Source of the DNA: Saccoglossus kowalevskii
Lineage: Eukaryota; Hemichordata; Enteropneusta; Harrimaniidae
Length of the DNA stretch: 12,428 nt
Direction of reading: 5' to 3'
Assembly (NCBI RefSeq): GCF_000003605.2
Contig: NW_003156755.1
Span: forward strand, 30,722 to 43,149
Below the pieces are notes generated by a model, which saw nothing but the letters and a program-made list of their open reading frames with translations, searched no databases and was not told where the DNA came from. A program made the position numbers and the translations under genes. Below, one piece after another: positions 1 through 8,105 of the stretch (position 1 is the first letter of the stretch; every line of letters begins with the position of its first letter).

Positions 1-275
1 TCAAGCCAAAGAAACTGCATCTATTTATATAAATACACATGGACAGAGAATATTTTCTTGGAGCACTAAATGTGACAATTGCCCTACTGTCTGTGATAAA
101 TATACCACACCAGCTACATAGTGCCCGACGAGGAGTTGGGTAGGTAGTGAAGAAAAACATTGACTGAAGCCTGGCAGAGGACTGAATTGTTGTCAACAGC
201 AACAAACATACTGGGAAAGTCAAAGACAGTGAAAAAACAAACAAACAAAAAACACACAGGCATATAAATACTAAC
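1..275. other. Probable intron or edge sequence with no supported exon
   Basis: This stretch lies downstream, on the minus strand, of the putative first coding exon ending at 276. It would then be the start of that gene's first intron. I looked on the minus strand for a following exon. Two acceptor-like sites exist (a CCCAG near 214 and a TTCAG near 170), but the readings behind them meet stops quickly in the required phase. It also holds a short A-rich run at about 233-253. Nothing else can be supported. Confidence 0.35.
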
Positions 276-345
276 TTTCTAGGATCTTTATTGACTCCAA
301 GTAATCCAGAGTAGAACGAGATGAATCAACGCTATACTCCGCCAT
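276..345 (-). CDS. Putative first coding exon of an unidentified gene (partial)
   Basis: On the minus strand an ATG at 345 opens 23 codons that begin MAEYSVDSSRSTLDYLES and continue with IKILE, followed by one extra base and a plausible splice donor GTTAGT (275 down to 270). Read without splicing, the frame stops two codons later, so splicing is needed for a real protein. The start context is AAAGATGGCGGA, close to the TISU/YY1 pattern that marks the starts of many animal housekeeping genes. A second in-frame ATG lies nine codons upstream (372), and a possible acceptor with a pyrimidine-rich run ends at 377, so the exon could instead be internal and reach 376. The acidic, serine-rich peptide matches no family I recognise. 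The rest of the gene would lie left of the window. The evidence is the start context plus the donor; there is no homology. Confidence 0.4.
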
Positions 346-657
346 CTTTATTTTAATATTAGATGCAACCATTATTCTGTAGGGGACAACGGGTCATAAC
401 TTGAGGGGAGTTAACACCCATGATTTTTAAAATGCCTTGATCAATAAGAGTCTAAGTTACAGGGAACATTATTTTCATTTTTCAGTGGACCAATAAATGC
501 ATTTGACAGGAAAATAGAAAAACTCTACCACAACAGCAATTAGAACAGCTTGCTGCATTATAAGTATCACTTCCCTGTCAAATTAGTGGTTCATGCTTAT
601 TTGAATCTGAACATAACAGGCCAATTCTATCACACCTTGCTAGGCTTGAACTTCCAT

Positions 658-709
658 CCAATCAGAGCATTCCAAATGAACATGATTCTCCACAAAACTA
701 GAGGGCGCT
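658..709. promoter_or_regulatory. CCAAT box and CTCF-like motif upstream of the left gene
   Basis: CCAATCAG at 658-665 matches the NF-Y core. At 695-709 the sequence AAACTAGAGGGCGCT agrees with the animal CTCF consensus at 13 of 15 positions, the two misses being at its left end. They lie about 310 and 350 bp upstream of the minus-strand ATG at 345, a fair distance for a promoter or boundary. Single motifs of this length also occur by chance, so the assignment is tentative. Confidence 0.25.
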
Positions 710-745
710 CTGACCAAAAAATTGCCATGATCTAAATAAAAAGAA

Positions 746-748
<3 letters not shown>

Positions 749-782
<34 letters not shown>
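749..782. repeat. AT dinucleotide microsatellite
   Basis: An uninterrupted alternating AT run of about 34 bases (17 units). It can extrude as a cruciform and is expected to vary in length between individuals. Confidence 0.97.
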
Positions 783-786
<4 letters not shown>

Positions 787-1712
787 ACACAATGCAAACT
801 AATTTATTATTGGTAAATTGACACAGGCGAAAGAAAAACACGCGTACGACAGAATAAAAAAAAAGATGTTACGGATGATTTTGAAGTGCATTTACAGCAA
901 ATACATGTTGCTACAATTATACTTAATAATTTGCAACATCCCAAATGTCCATAAATAATGACTACTTCAATTCCCGAATTTAGAAACTTTATTCACAACT
1001 TTATTAATTACATATATTGACTGTTGGTTATCCGTTCATTCCCTGCTTTTCAAAAATAACAATCATAAATAAACTTCTTGAATGTCAGTTCAGGATTTTA
1101 CATAATAGCCTGCCTTTCAAAACCACTGATTTAAAAGTATACTAATAATGGAAGAAACAGAAAATACTTTATGTGTTGAGAAAAAACACTACTACTTCTA
1201 TTTTACAATTTGAAACATGTACATTGTAATGGGAACCTGGAATTTGTTATGCTAAAAACTAAAGTTAGATTCAAACTGTGTGCAAAATATTATTGATGAT
1301 GAGAGCTATTCAATGTTATATGCAAAACTCAATGAACAACAATTAGATATTATGATCTACAAAAATATATAAGAAACACCATTGTTTTTGAAATTGACAG
1401 AAAACTATACCTTGCAATACTGTATACATACTAACTTTCGGTTAATTCAACTGTTCACTTCTTCACAATTGAATAAGACTGTTCAACCATTATACCCAAT
1501 TTCATTTACCTTATCAATTATACTATGTGTGTTAATTATTAGGTAAGCGTTAATAACTAACGATCAATAAACCATGTTATCCATTATATGGACTGAAACA
1601 AAAATAATCCAGTTGACTATCTATCTTATCTATAAGGGCGAGTGTGAGTTTTCCTATGCATGGGGATGTTTAGTGGTTCTTAATTATATATGTTGCATTG
1701 GATTCATTTCTA
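783..1712. other. AT-rich spacer including the likely DOHH 3' UTR
   Basis: No open frame of note and no exon-like stretch on either strand. The right part should contain the 3' UTR of the minus-strand DOHH gene. On that strand the first AATAAA signals after the DOHH stop are the two at 988-1005. If they are used, the 3' UTR would be about 700 nt. A plus-strand AATAAA at about 1565 has no gene to serve. Confidence 0.4.
988..1005 (-). terminator. Candidate polyadenylation signals for DOHH
   Basis: Two AATAAA hexamers on the minus strand (TTTATT at 988-993 and 1000-1005 on the plus strand) lie 12 bp apart. They are the first canonical signals downstream of the DOHH stop codon at 1713-1715, but are about 710 nt away. 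A variant signal closer to the stop could be used instead. Confidence 0.25.
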
Positions 1713-3729
1713 TCACTTGCTAAGTAATGAGTGAGCATACACATCTAATGAAAGCTGACAGCTTTCACTGACAACAGCCTCTTCGTCATGCAAATATTCT
1801 TTCAAGACCTGCATACAATCCTTTTTATCCATTGCTCCCAGAGCAGTCGCACATTCGTGGCGAACGATTGGACTCTCGTTAGAATTTTTCAACGCGTCAG
1901 TCAACACTGTAACTATCGTGTTATCAGCATTTTTTCCAAGTGCGTTGCCAGCCTTGTTTCTCATTTGCCCAAGTATAAATGCCAATTCGTGTCGCAGCAG
2001 TATGCTACTGGCTTTCATGCCTAGCGGATAGATATGATAAACGGGCTATCAATATTGTTTGGGTTTTTGTACAGTAAACGTACTGTTATATAATATAAAA
2101 GTAGACCATTTTTATTTTCACGAGATATGCGTGTCCGAGTACAAAATCAGTCTCGTTCGTTGTCAGCATTTCCATAGTAACTAGTCTCTTAAATATATAC
2201 TGACAAATAACTGTTTTATTTGTGTAACAATACAAAATCCAGAAAAGGTTGTTGTGCTGTGGTGCATTACAAATAATATCTATAAAAACAAATACGTACC
2301 TTCGGCAAGTGCAAGGACTGATTCTTCGCTTGTCTTATTCCTTAATGCAAACATAGCTCTATATCGATCAAACAATGGTAACGACTCATCCAGCAATGTG
2401 CTTTTCAATGACTCAACATTGTCGTCATCTGATGCTGGAGCAGGATCAACACTTTTGTATGGATTCTCGACTTGAATATGTTTATTACTATTCAACCAGT
2501 TGATTCTTGCCAGTGCCAATTGACAGGTCTCAGCAATCTAAGATTCAGTAAAATGTTATGCGTAAACGATTTTAGTGGCAAACGTGTGAGACTGTGATCA
2601 AAGTAGATTGTAGACGAATTAACATGTGCTTCCCGCAATAGAATATTAGTAGCTGTTATTTCGTTATTTTTTTCTAATTGAGTCTGTATGTTCAATCAGT
2701 TGATTCGCTTCAAACATTTATTCGGCTTACTTATTTAATTAACAAATAATATATTTTAATATGCGTCTGACTGCCGCACATTCAAGCTTTTAGGTTACAC
2801 TAGGATATCTTTAGTTTTTCTTTTGTCTTTTAGTATTATTTTGAACATTATTCAAAAAATGTCAAACCCCATGAAATTCTACTTGTCAAGTCTCGGAAAT
2901 TAATGGCCAGGTCAATATTTTACAGTTTTTTCAGACAGATAATCAAACTACCCTAGAAGTTGTATGTGCAAGGGATGTAAAAAAAATCTCCTTATCAAAA
3001 ACCACACTATACTAGCCACATTGTCAGGGGTAGCAGAATTGTTCAAATGAGATATACATTATACATTCAAATACTGTACAATTACTGGTACTACTACAGC
3101 AATGCCAATCTGAGCCGACTTAACATAATATCATGACGGCCATTTTTTTTCCAACCCTGTGACGAACCATATACATATTACGGAAAACTCGCCTCTATCA
3201 CTGGATCAAATCTATACTTTTCAAGTATATTAAGCACTGCGTTCGAACCAATAGCACCAAGTGCTTCAGCTGTAGTAAACAAAAATATATTTTATTTGTA
3301 AGTTGATATAAAATAGATTTAGTTTAAAATAAGCATTGTTATTGAGCACTAATAGTTATTATATCATTGAAAAATAAATTATCATAATTTTACTTTGAAG
3401 TCTTGTATTGTTTAAAAGAAGGTCAGAAACGGGAGCGATTAGTAATAATTCTTACCTGCTTCATGTCGCACTATTGGTTCATGACTTGTGTCTTCCAATA
3501 TTTTGATAAGATATGGTATGGCGTATGGGTCTTGTATCTGTCCAATACAAAATACTGCCTCGTGTTTTAGCAGTGCTGATGGGTCGTCTAGGCAGATGAG
3601 CAAACTGTCTACAGCTTTCTTGCCGCCTAGATCACGCAGGGTGAACATTCCCCGAAAACGCTCTGTCATAGACAGCTCCTTGTTGCAAAGCATCTGTTGC
3701 ATATTTTCGACAGAGATATTATCAGTCAT
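1713..3729 (-). CDS. DOHH: Deoxyhypusine hydroxylase, four coding exons
   Basis: The enzyme hydroxylates the deoxyhypusine residue of eIF5A, the last step of hypusine formation, using a diiron centre; it acts in the cytoplasm. Minus-strand coding exons are 3729-3456, 3269-3193, 2537-2300 and 2020-1713 (stop included), giving 298 aa; human DOHH has 302. The protein is a HEAT-like repeat array in two halves. The four iron-binding His-Glu pairs are present: H56/E57 (LLKHE), H89/E90 (IVRHE), H207/E208 (LLRHE) and H251/E252 (IVRHE). The first three have the human numbering. The last is shifted by 11 because of an insertion at residues 218-228; the C-terminal tail is shorter than in human. The linker motif NPYKSVDPAP and LLDESLPLFDRYRAMFALRN are clearly DOHH. 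The start is supported by an in-frame TAA at 3757-3759 and an A at -3. Introns: 186 nt (GT-AG), 655 nt (GC-AG) and 279 nt (GT-AG). Residue 92 is Ala where human has Gly. Confidence 0.96.
2538..3192 (-). other. DOHH: GC-AG intron 2 of DOHH
   Basis: Exon 2 ends GTG ATA GAG (Val-Ile-Glu) at 3193 and is followed by GCGAGT. Exon 3 resumes after TTAG at 2538 with ATT GCT GAG ACC (Ile-Ala-Glu-Thr). This joins the conserved DPVIE and AETCQLA blocks in phase 0. No GT near the junction keeps the frame: the next one, in GCGAGTTTT, shifts it by one base. Apart from the C at +2, the donor GAG|GCGAGT pairs well with U1, as is usual for GC-AG introns. Confidence 0.85.
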
Positions 3730-3759
3730 CGTGGAGTCAGTATTGTGAATAACACATTA

Positions 3760-3917
3760 CATGGGGGTAGTTTGTATTGAGACGTTTGTGTATCATTGAT
3801 GTATATATAGAATGCGTGGGATCCAATACTGGTACGGCTTTATTCGACGGTAATCGAGAGATTGTTATGTGTTGAATGAAATACATTTTATTGTTAAGAG
3901 ACTGTGGGCAAAAAGAA
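3760..3917. promoter_or_regulatory. Proximal upstream region of DOHH
   Basis: This should hold the DOHH 5' UTR and core promoter, reading leftward. I see no clear TATA box in a suitable place and no CpG cluster. The minisatellite and foldback segment begin immediately to the right, so the unique promoter sequence is short, roughly 190 bp upstream of the ATG. Confidence 0.3.
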
Positions 3918-3978
3918 ATATAATAATCGACCATAATAATTAACATAACATGACATATAATAGTCGACATAACAAGAC
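3918..3978. repeat. Left, degenerate part of the 22-bp minisatellite
   Basis: The pieces TAATAATCGAC, TAACATAACATGACAT and CGACATAACAAGAC match the unit of the main array at 4241-4753. The fragment is separated from that array by the 3979-4237 foldback segment. One continuous array split by an insertion explains this best. Confidence 0.7.
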
Positions 3979-4237
3979 TTATTATGAGGGATATTTTCGT
4001 CCTACCATATTAGGAAATGTGAATTCCAAATATGGAATGATTACGCCCATAATCGTCCTCTAATAATAAAAACAAACATGATGGCTTTTTGACTTTTGGC
4101 ATGCCCATGATGTATGCTTGGATGAAAAAGATGTATAATAACAAGGTTATTACGAAAAAACCTCAAAAATTTGCACCCAAACAGAACGCGCTCGCATCGA
4201 ACTCCGCTGCGCATACTTTGAGGTATCCTCGTAATAA
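3979..4237. mobile_element. 259-bp MITE-like foldback insertion within the minisatellite
   Basis: The segment has no similarity to the 22-bp repeat that flanks it on both sides. Its ends are inverted: TTATTATGAGGGATA at 3979-3993 and TATCCTCGTAATAA at 4224-4237, differing by one base and one gap. The same arm recurs inside, inverted at about 4058-4071 and direct at about 4147, so the segment looks like two foldbacks of about 93-95 bp joined by a 73-bp linker. It codes for nothing credible. I could not define a target-site duplication, so the element class is open. It may be a non-autonomous DNA transposon or a simple foldback element. Confidence 0.5.
4005..4035. promoter_or_regulatory. Pair of perfect CArG boxes (SRF/MADS-type sites)
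   Basis: CCATATTAGG at 4005-4014 and CCAAATATGG at 4026-4035 both fit CC(A/T)6GG exactly. The first is the same decamer as the serum response element of vertebrate c-fos. Their centres are 21 bp apart, about two helical turns. They form the arms of a 12-bp inverted repeat (4005-4016 with 4024-4035, 11 of 12 paired). They lie about 276-306 bp upstream of the DOHH start codon, inside the foldback insertion. Activity is unproven; the symmetry could simply come from the palindrome. Confidence 0.4.
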
Positions 4238-4240
4238 CCT
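4144..4240. repeat. Long inverted repeat (24-bp arms, 49-bp loop)
   Basis: The arm 4144-4167 pairs with 4217-4240 at 20 of 24 positions; the four mismatches form one internal block (AAAA against GGAT). The loop 4168-4216 is richer in GC and CpG than its surroundings (contains GCGCTCGC and CTGCGC). It would form a stable hairpin in RNA or single-stranded DNA and makes up the right half of the foldback segment. Confidence 0.85.
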
Positions 4241-4753
4241 CAACACGACATAATCGACACCACTCGAAATAGTAATTCACATCACACGACATAATAATCG
4301 GCATACCATGACATAATAATCAACATAATACGACATAACAAGCAACATAACACGACATAATAATCTACATAACACGACATAGTAATTCACACAACACGAC
4401 ATAATAATAGGCATAATACAACATAACAAGCAACATAACACGACAGAATAATCGATGTGATACGACATAACAAGCAACATAACACGACATAATAATCGAC
4501 ATAACAAGACATAGTAATGCATACAACACGACATAATATTAGGCATAATACGACATAATAATCCTTAATATAACACGACATAGTAATTCACATAACAGCG
4601 ACATAACACGACATAATAATTGTCATAACACGACATATTGATTGTCATAACACGACACATTAATTGTCATAACACGACATATTGTCATAACACGACATAT
4701 TAATCAACATAACACGACATACAATTCACATAACACGACATAATAATCGACAC
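4241..4753. repeat. 22-bp minisatellite with 44- and 88-bp higher-order units
   Basis: The unit core is CGACATAATAAT followed by variable bases and CATAACA. From 4265 to 4551 the CGACAT landmark recurs every 22 bp (4265, 4287, 4309, 4331, 4353, 4375, 4397, 4419, 4441, 4463, 4485, 4507, 4529, 4551). Two 88-bp blocks, 4331-4418 and 4463-4550, match at 83 of 88 positions and are separated by a 44-bp half block (4419-4462). From 4576 to 4753 the spacing loosens (10 to 25 bp) and a TTGTCATAACACGACAT variant takes over. Open frames across this array arise only because the repeat lacks stops on the minus strand. Confidence 0.95.
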
Positions 4754-4832
4754 TCTTCGTCTTACGGTTGGTGTAAAAGTGCATTGTCACGACTCGCCTC
4801 GGAAACACGAGTAGGACACCAATCAACGCTGT

Positions 4833-4849
4833 ATAAGTGATTCACTTAT
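4833..4849. repeat. Perfect 17-bp palindrome
   Basis: ATAAGTGA and TCACTTAT flank a single central T. It lies in a stretch with further small inverted pairs (ACTCG/CGAGT, TTGGTGT/ACACCAA around 4766-4822), suggesting another degenerate foldback sequence or a dimeric protein site. No function can be assigned. Confidence 0.5.
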
Positions 4850-5602
4850 TATACACAATGCCAATGATTTGAATGAATAACACACGGACGCTGTTTGTAG
4901 CAGACATTTTCTTATGCCGGTGAATCACCTCAGATTTTTTTTAGCCAAATATGCGGAATATTATAAACAGATCATGGTGTAATCTAAAGGTTCAAGTTTA
5001 GCATATGGTCTCTTTGTATCAAGAGCTTTTATACCGGACAACTTCTTTTTACAAAATTATTAATATCTTCGTAGACGCAATTTATTTATTGATCTTCCAG
5101 TCGTGAATTTTATAAATAGTCAGCTGCCGGACATTGTCCGAAAACGCCTTGCTACAAAGCATTTGTTGCGTCTTTCCGAGAGTATTATTTTGAGCCAACG
5201 CTGCGATCTAACAAACAGCGCCACCAACGTAATATTGACAAATGAATCGGTGGATTCTAATCTTTGGAAGATGGATTTTACTACTCTCTACTCCGGCTTC
5301 CAGCAAGACTATCTATCTGTCATCCGTCACATACTAGTTTATTCAGCACAGCGCCACCATTTACAGACACGACTGTACACCCACACTAAGTCATCTTTTG
5401 TTGCAGGTTTCGCTGTGTTACCGTGAAATACGTTTGAAGCTGTTTATAATCATTCATCTCGTTAAGCTAACTACCGAGCTAATGTATGTGTTTTTTTGTG
5501 GCATTGTTTTGTGTTACCCAATCATTTACTATAAATCCACCTTAGCATCGAATTATTATGACGTATAAACATTACACGTTGCAATGTGAAGCAAAACCTG
5601 TT

Positions 5603-5628
5603 ACTAATTATCCTAAATCTGTTTGCAG
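5603..5628 (+). other. Branch point and 3' splice site before the GIMAP-like ATG
   Basis: TACTAAT at 5603-5609 is followed by a short pyrimidine-leaning run and TTTGCAG ending at 5628. The ATG begins six bases into the exon. This suggests a leader intron and supports 5634 as the original start. Confidence 0.45.
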
Positions 5629-5633
5629 AGAAA

Positions 5634-6413
5634 ATGGAGTTGTCGAATCGTCGACAGAAACAGGTACTTCTTCTACTTGGCCTTACCAAGAGCGGTAAAA
5701 GCGCAACTGGTAACAGCATCCCGGGTGAACACAAATTTCGATGTGGCTGATCTTATATCTGCACAACCAAAGTTACAGAGTATGGAACATGCGGTGTTGA
5801 GCGAGAAATCGTGGTCATTGACACACCTCCTATTCTCGATCCCAGTGATGAGATGACAGCTGAACACGTATTACAAGAGATCGGAAAAGGAAAATCCATC
5901 GCGAATGCCGAGAGTCGCGGCATTGATGCCATTATTTTTACACTCAACGCCAACGACCGACTTACAAAAGAACATGATGCCAGTGTTGAGTGGCTTCGCC
6001 ATTACTTCGGCGATGACAATTTGTCGAAATACGGTATCGTATTAGTCACTAGAAAAGATCAGTTGGACGAAGACAACCTATCAGTCAAAGATTTCTTATT
6101 GGAGACGCCACCCTCTGTACGTGGGTTACTGAAGAGAATAGACAACCGCGTGGTAGCGTTCGCTAACAATTCTCGTGACAACGATGTCAGACAAACCCAA
6201 GTTTCAGAGCTCTTATTTATGGTTAATAGAATGAGAAAAGAAAATATAGACCCTCTCTTGTACATGGGAGGAAATGAGGAAAACGTGTTACAAATGGAAA
6301 GACGATGTCGCCGGAGTGTGAATGAGCCTAGCAGCGGTCTTGTCCAATATTTAAGCTCAGGGCTGTATCGATTGTATCACTATGTGTTAGACTATACTAG
6401 ATATGGTCGCTAG
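5634..6413 (+). pseudogene. GIMAP/AIG1-family GTPase with an in-frame TGA
   Basis: GIMAP (immunity-associated nucleotide-binding) proteins are septin-related GTPases that oligomerise on membranes. The frame 5634-6413 holds 259 residue positions, with TGA at codon 39 (5748-5750) and no frameshift. P-loop: GLTKSGKS (16-23) followed by ATGNSI, diagnostic for AIG1 domains. G3: VVIDTPP (60-66), Pro replacing the usual Gly of DTPG. The conserved box between G3 and G4 reads IDAIIFTLNANDRLTKEH. G4: TRKD (139-142), the family form. G5: RVVAFANN (172-179). The spacing between P-loop and G3 is normal if the TGA codon is counted as a residue. The last 30 residues are Tyr/Leu-rich. Vertebrate GIMAPs also keep most coding sequence in one exon. 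The TGA could be a true nonsense mutation (CGA to TGA at a CpG is likely), an allele, or a read error. A protein starting downstream would lack the P-loop and not bind GTP normally. Family call is very sure, pseudogene status less so. Confidence 0.85.
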
Positions 6414-6872
6414 AAGATTTGTTAAAATACAATTAGGCGTAGATGATTAGAACATCTGGGTTTGGGCAATGACAAACAAATCTGTGCATAATATTTATTT
6501 TATTCACTTAGTTTTTTGCTACATGCTACATTTCGTTTGCTTGATGAATTTGCTGTAAATTTTCTTCACAATATCTGAATATAGTTTATTCTTGCATAAT
6601 TATCTCTGCATAATTTGTGTTCCATAATTTTTCTTTGCAAATTATTATCAATTTCTGAAATCGCCTCATATATGCGTTTCCTCGTCAAGGGGAATAGGGT
6701 ACAGAGTGTGAATGAGTGTTTTGTTGAACCATGGTGACCGAGAAAGACTTTCTAACTATATACTATTATTACTTTTAAACAGCTGTGTCATTCGTAGTCA
6801 GTTTCACCGTGCAGCATTTGTAAGAACTCACTGTAAAGAATTGTACTTACATTGTACAAGTTGTACGGCATT

Positions 6873-6893
6873 AATAAATCAAAATGAAATAAA
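6873..6893 (+). terminator. Candidate polyadenylation signals of the GIMAP-like locus
   Basis: AATAAA occurs at 6873-6878 and 6888-6893, about 460 nt downstream of the frame's terminal TAG (6411-6413). No earlier AATAAA lies in this strand's trailer, so these are the most likely signals if the locus is transcribed. Confidence 0.35.
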
Positions 6894-6899
6894 ATAACG

Positions 6900-8105
6900 C
6901 CAGAGCTGGGCATATGAAATATACACTGTATAATATGTAATTGTTATGCGATCACATCACAGTCAAGTATGATATATTATGGTTGCAATTAGAATGTATG
7001 TTCATTAACAACTATAGTCATGAACTGTGTTTAATAAATCTTAACAAACGTTATAGTCATTAAATTTGAGCAATGTAATGTAATATAATCTATATTTTGA
7101 ATTGAGTAGCATAGAACACACTCCCATTGTTTGGCGGGTATACGGGGAGTTGACGTAAAACTCATAATTTGATTATTCGATAGTTGCATAAATTTGCATT
7201 ATTTGCCAATAACCAATTAAATGCATGTTGTTTCGCTAAGACAGAAACCCACCAATCAATCAAAAGTATATGGTTGTTCCAAAATAGAAAGCAAATTAGG
7301 TATCATCATACATTTTCAGAGATAATGGTGTTTATAAATATACATCAGAGGAGAGCGGGTGTTACAGACTCGTATTCCAGCTTGTGCGATGTTAAAGTGA
7401 ATTTATTCAAGGTATGCGTCAGGTAGTCAATGTCACTATGACAACAAGATCATGCTCAACCTAGTTGGGTAGGCGAAACACACGGCATATTCATTTGTTT
7501 TTGTGTGGCAAACTGTTGTATAAGCACCCGTCAACGCTCGCACTTGCCAAACCACACAGTCATTGTTCACAGACGCCAGACACATATATTATCAGTATAT
7601 AACACCCACGTCTTGAATGATGCCGCTTTCATAGGGCAGTGCCCGCCGACAATGGTTCTTGTAAAAACACAAGTACACCCTGGACTGTACGCTGCATCAT
7701 CTATTCATGGGTTCAGCCACCGGTCACGAATGCTGACGTTTGGAAAGGTTATATAATGCAATGCATCTTGGGAAGTACACCAACGTCAACATAAATTAGG
7801 TCTCATAGCTGTGGCTTGTAAACTTTGACCAAAGTAGAATATATTACATTGAGTTCACCCGTACGCATACACTTGTGGCATTTACACACACGTCTATCAC
7901 ACGCATATCGTCTGGTCCACTAACATCTCACGGTAAGTGGCGTTGAGTAACACATTACTCGCTATATTTTGTGTTATAAGCTTCATATCATATACACATA
8001 TCCCACCGCGTCTAGTCGGTACTTGCTGGATTGTCCTGTTCCCCAGAAAAACTTGTCACATACGAATAATGGACAATTGGAGCGCTCTAATATATATTTA
8101 ATTAT
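6900..8105. other. AT-rich intergenic DNA, no supported gene
   Basis: Open stretches here are short and begin at non-ATG codons or resemble no family. One strong donor-like site, CACG|GTAAGT, lies near 7931 and could end a noncoding exon, but nothing else supports a gene. A further AATAAA lies near 7032. Confidence 0.5.

Larger units (their letters stand above)
4754..5633. other. Spacer and likely 5' UTR region of the GIMAP-like locus
   Basis: It contains a perfect 17-bp palindrome at 4833-4849. The region then holds an open plus-strand frame from about 5064 to 5426 (about 120 codons after the preceding stop) with no ATG near its start and no family I recognise. It may be noncoding exon or chance. 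The decamer CAGCGCCACC occurs twice (5216-5225, 5349-5358). A good acceptor, CTGTTTGCAG, ends at 5628 with a branch-like TACTAAT at 5603-5609, six bases before the ATG at 5634. That fits the family habit of a 5'-UTR intron followed by a single large coding exon. The matching donor could not be chosen; GTATGT near 5483 is one candidate. Confidence 0.4.

Noticed and set aside
1788-2024. Plus-strand open frame opposite DOHH exon 4
   Set aside because: Antisense shadow of a clearly coding, homologous minus-strand exon; the plus-strand translation resembles nothing.
4168-4216. GTTCGATGC-like piece on the minus strand resembling a tRNA T-arm
   Set aside because: No acceptor stem, D-arm or anticodon arm at the right distances; it is the loop of the inverted repeat.
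4041-4581. Three long minus-strand open frames rich in Leu, Cys, Tyr and Val
   Set aside because: They are translations of the 22-bp minisatellite and the foldback insertion. The repeat lacks stops on that strand and cycles through all frames; there is no gene signal.
4241-4753. Regularly spaced repeats resembling a CRISPR array
   Set aside because: The units are directly contiguous at 22 bp with no unique spacers, and the surroundings are eukaryotic. It is a minisatellite.
5064-5426. Plus-strand open frame of about 120 codons before the GIMAP-like gene
   Set aside because: No ATG near its start, no recognisable domain, and it ends before the leader splice site. It may be a noncoding exon or chance, so it is noted only within the spacer entry.
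5522-5953. Minus-strand frames across the GIMAP-like gene
   Set aside because: Shadows of the plus-strand AIG1 coding frame, most beginning at arbitrary codons.
7184-7756. Two open frames of about 80 codons
   Set aside because: No family resemblance, at least one begins at GTG, and there is no splice or promoter support.
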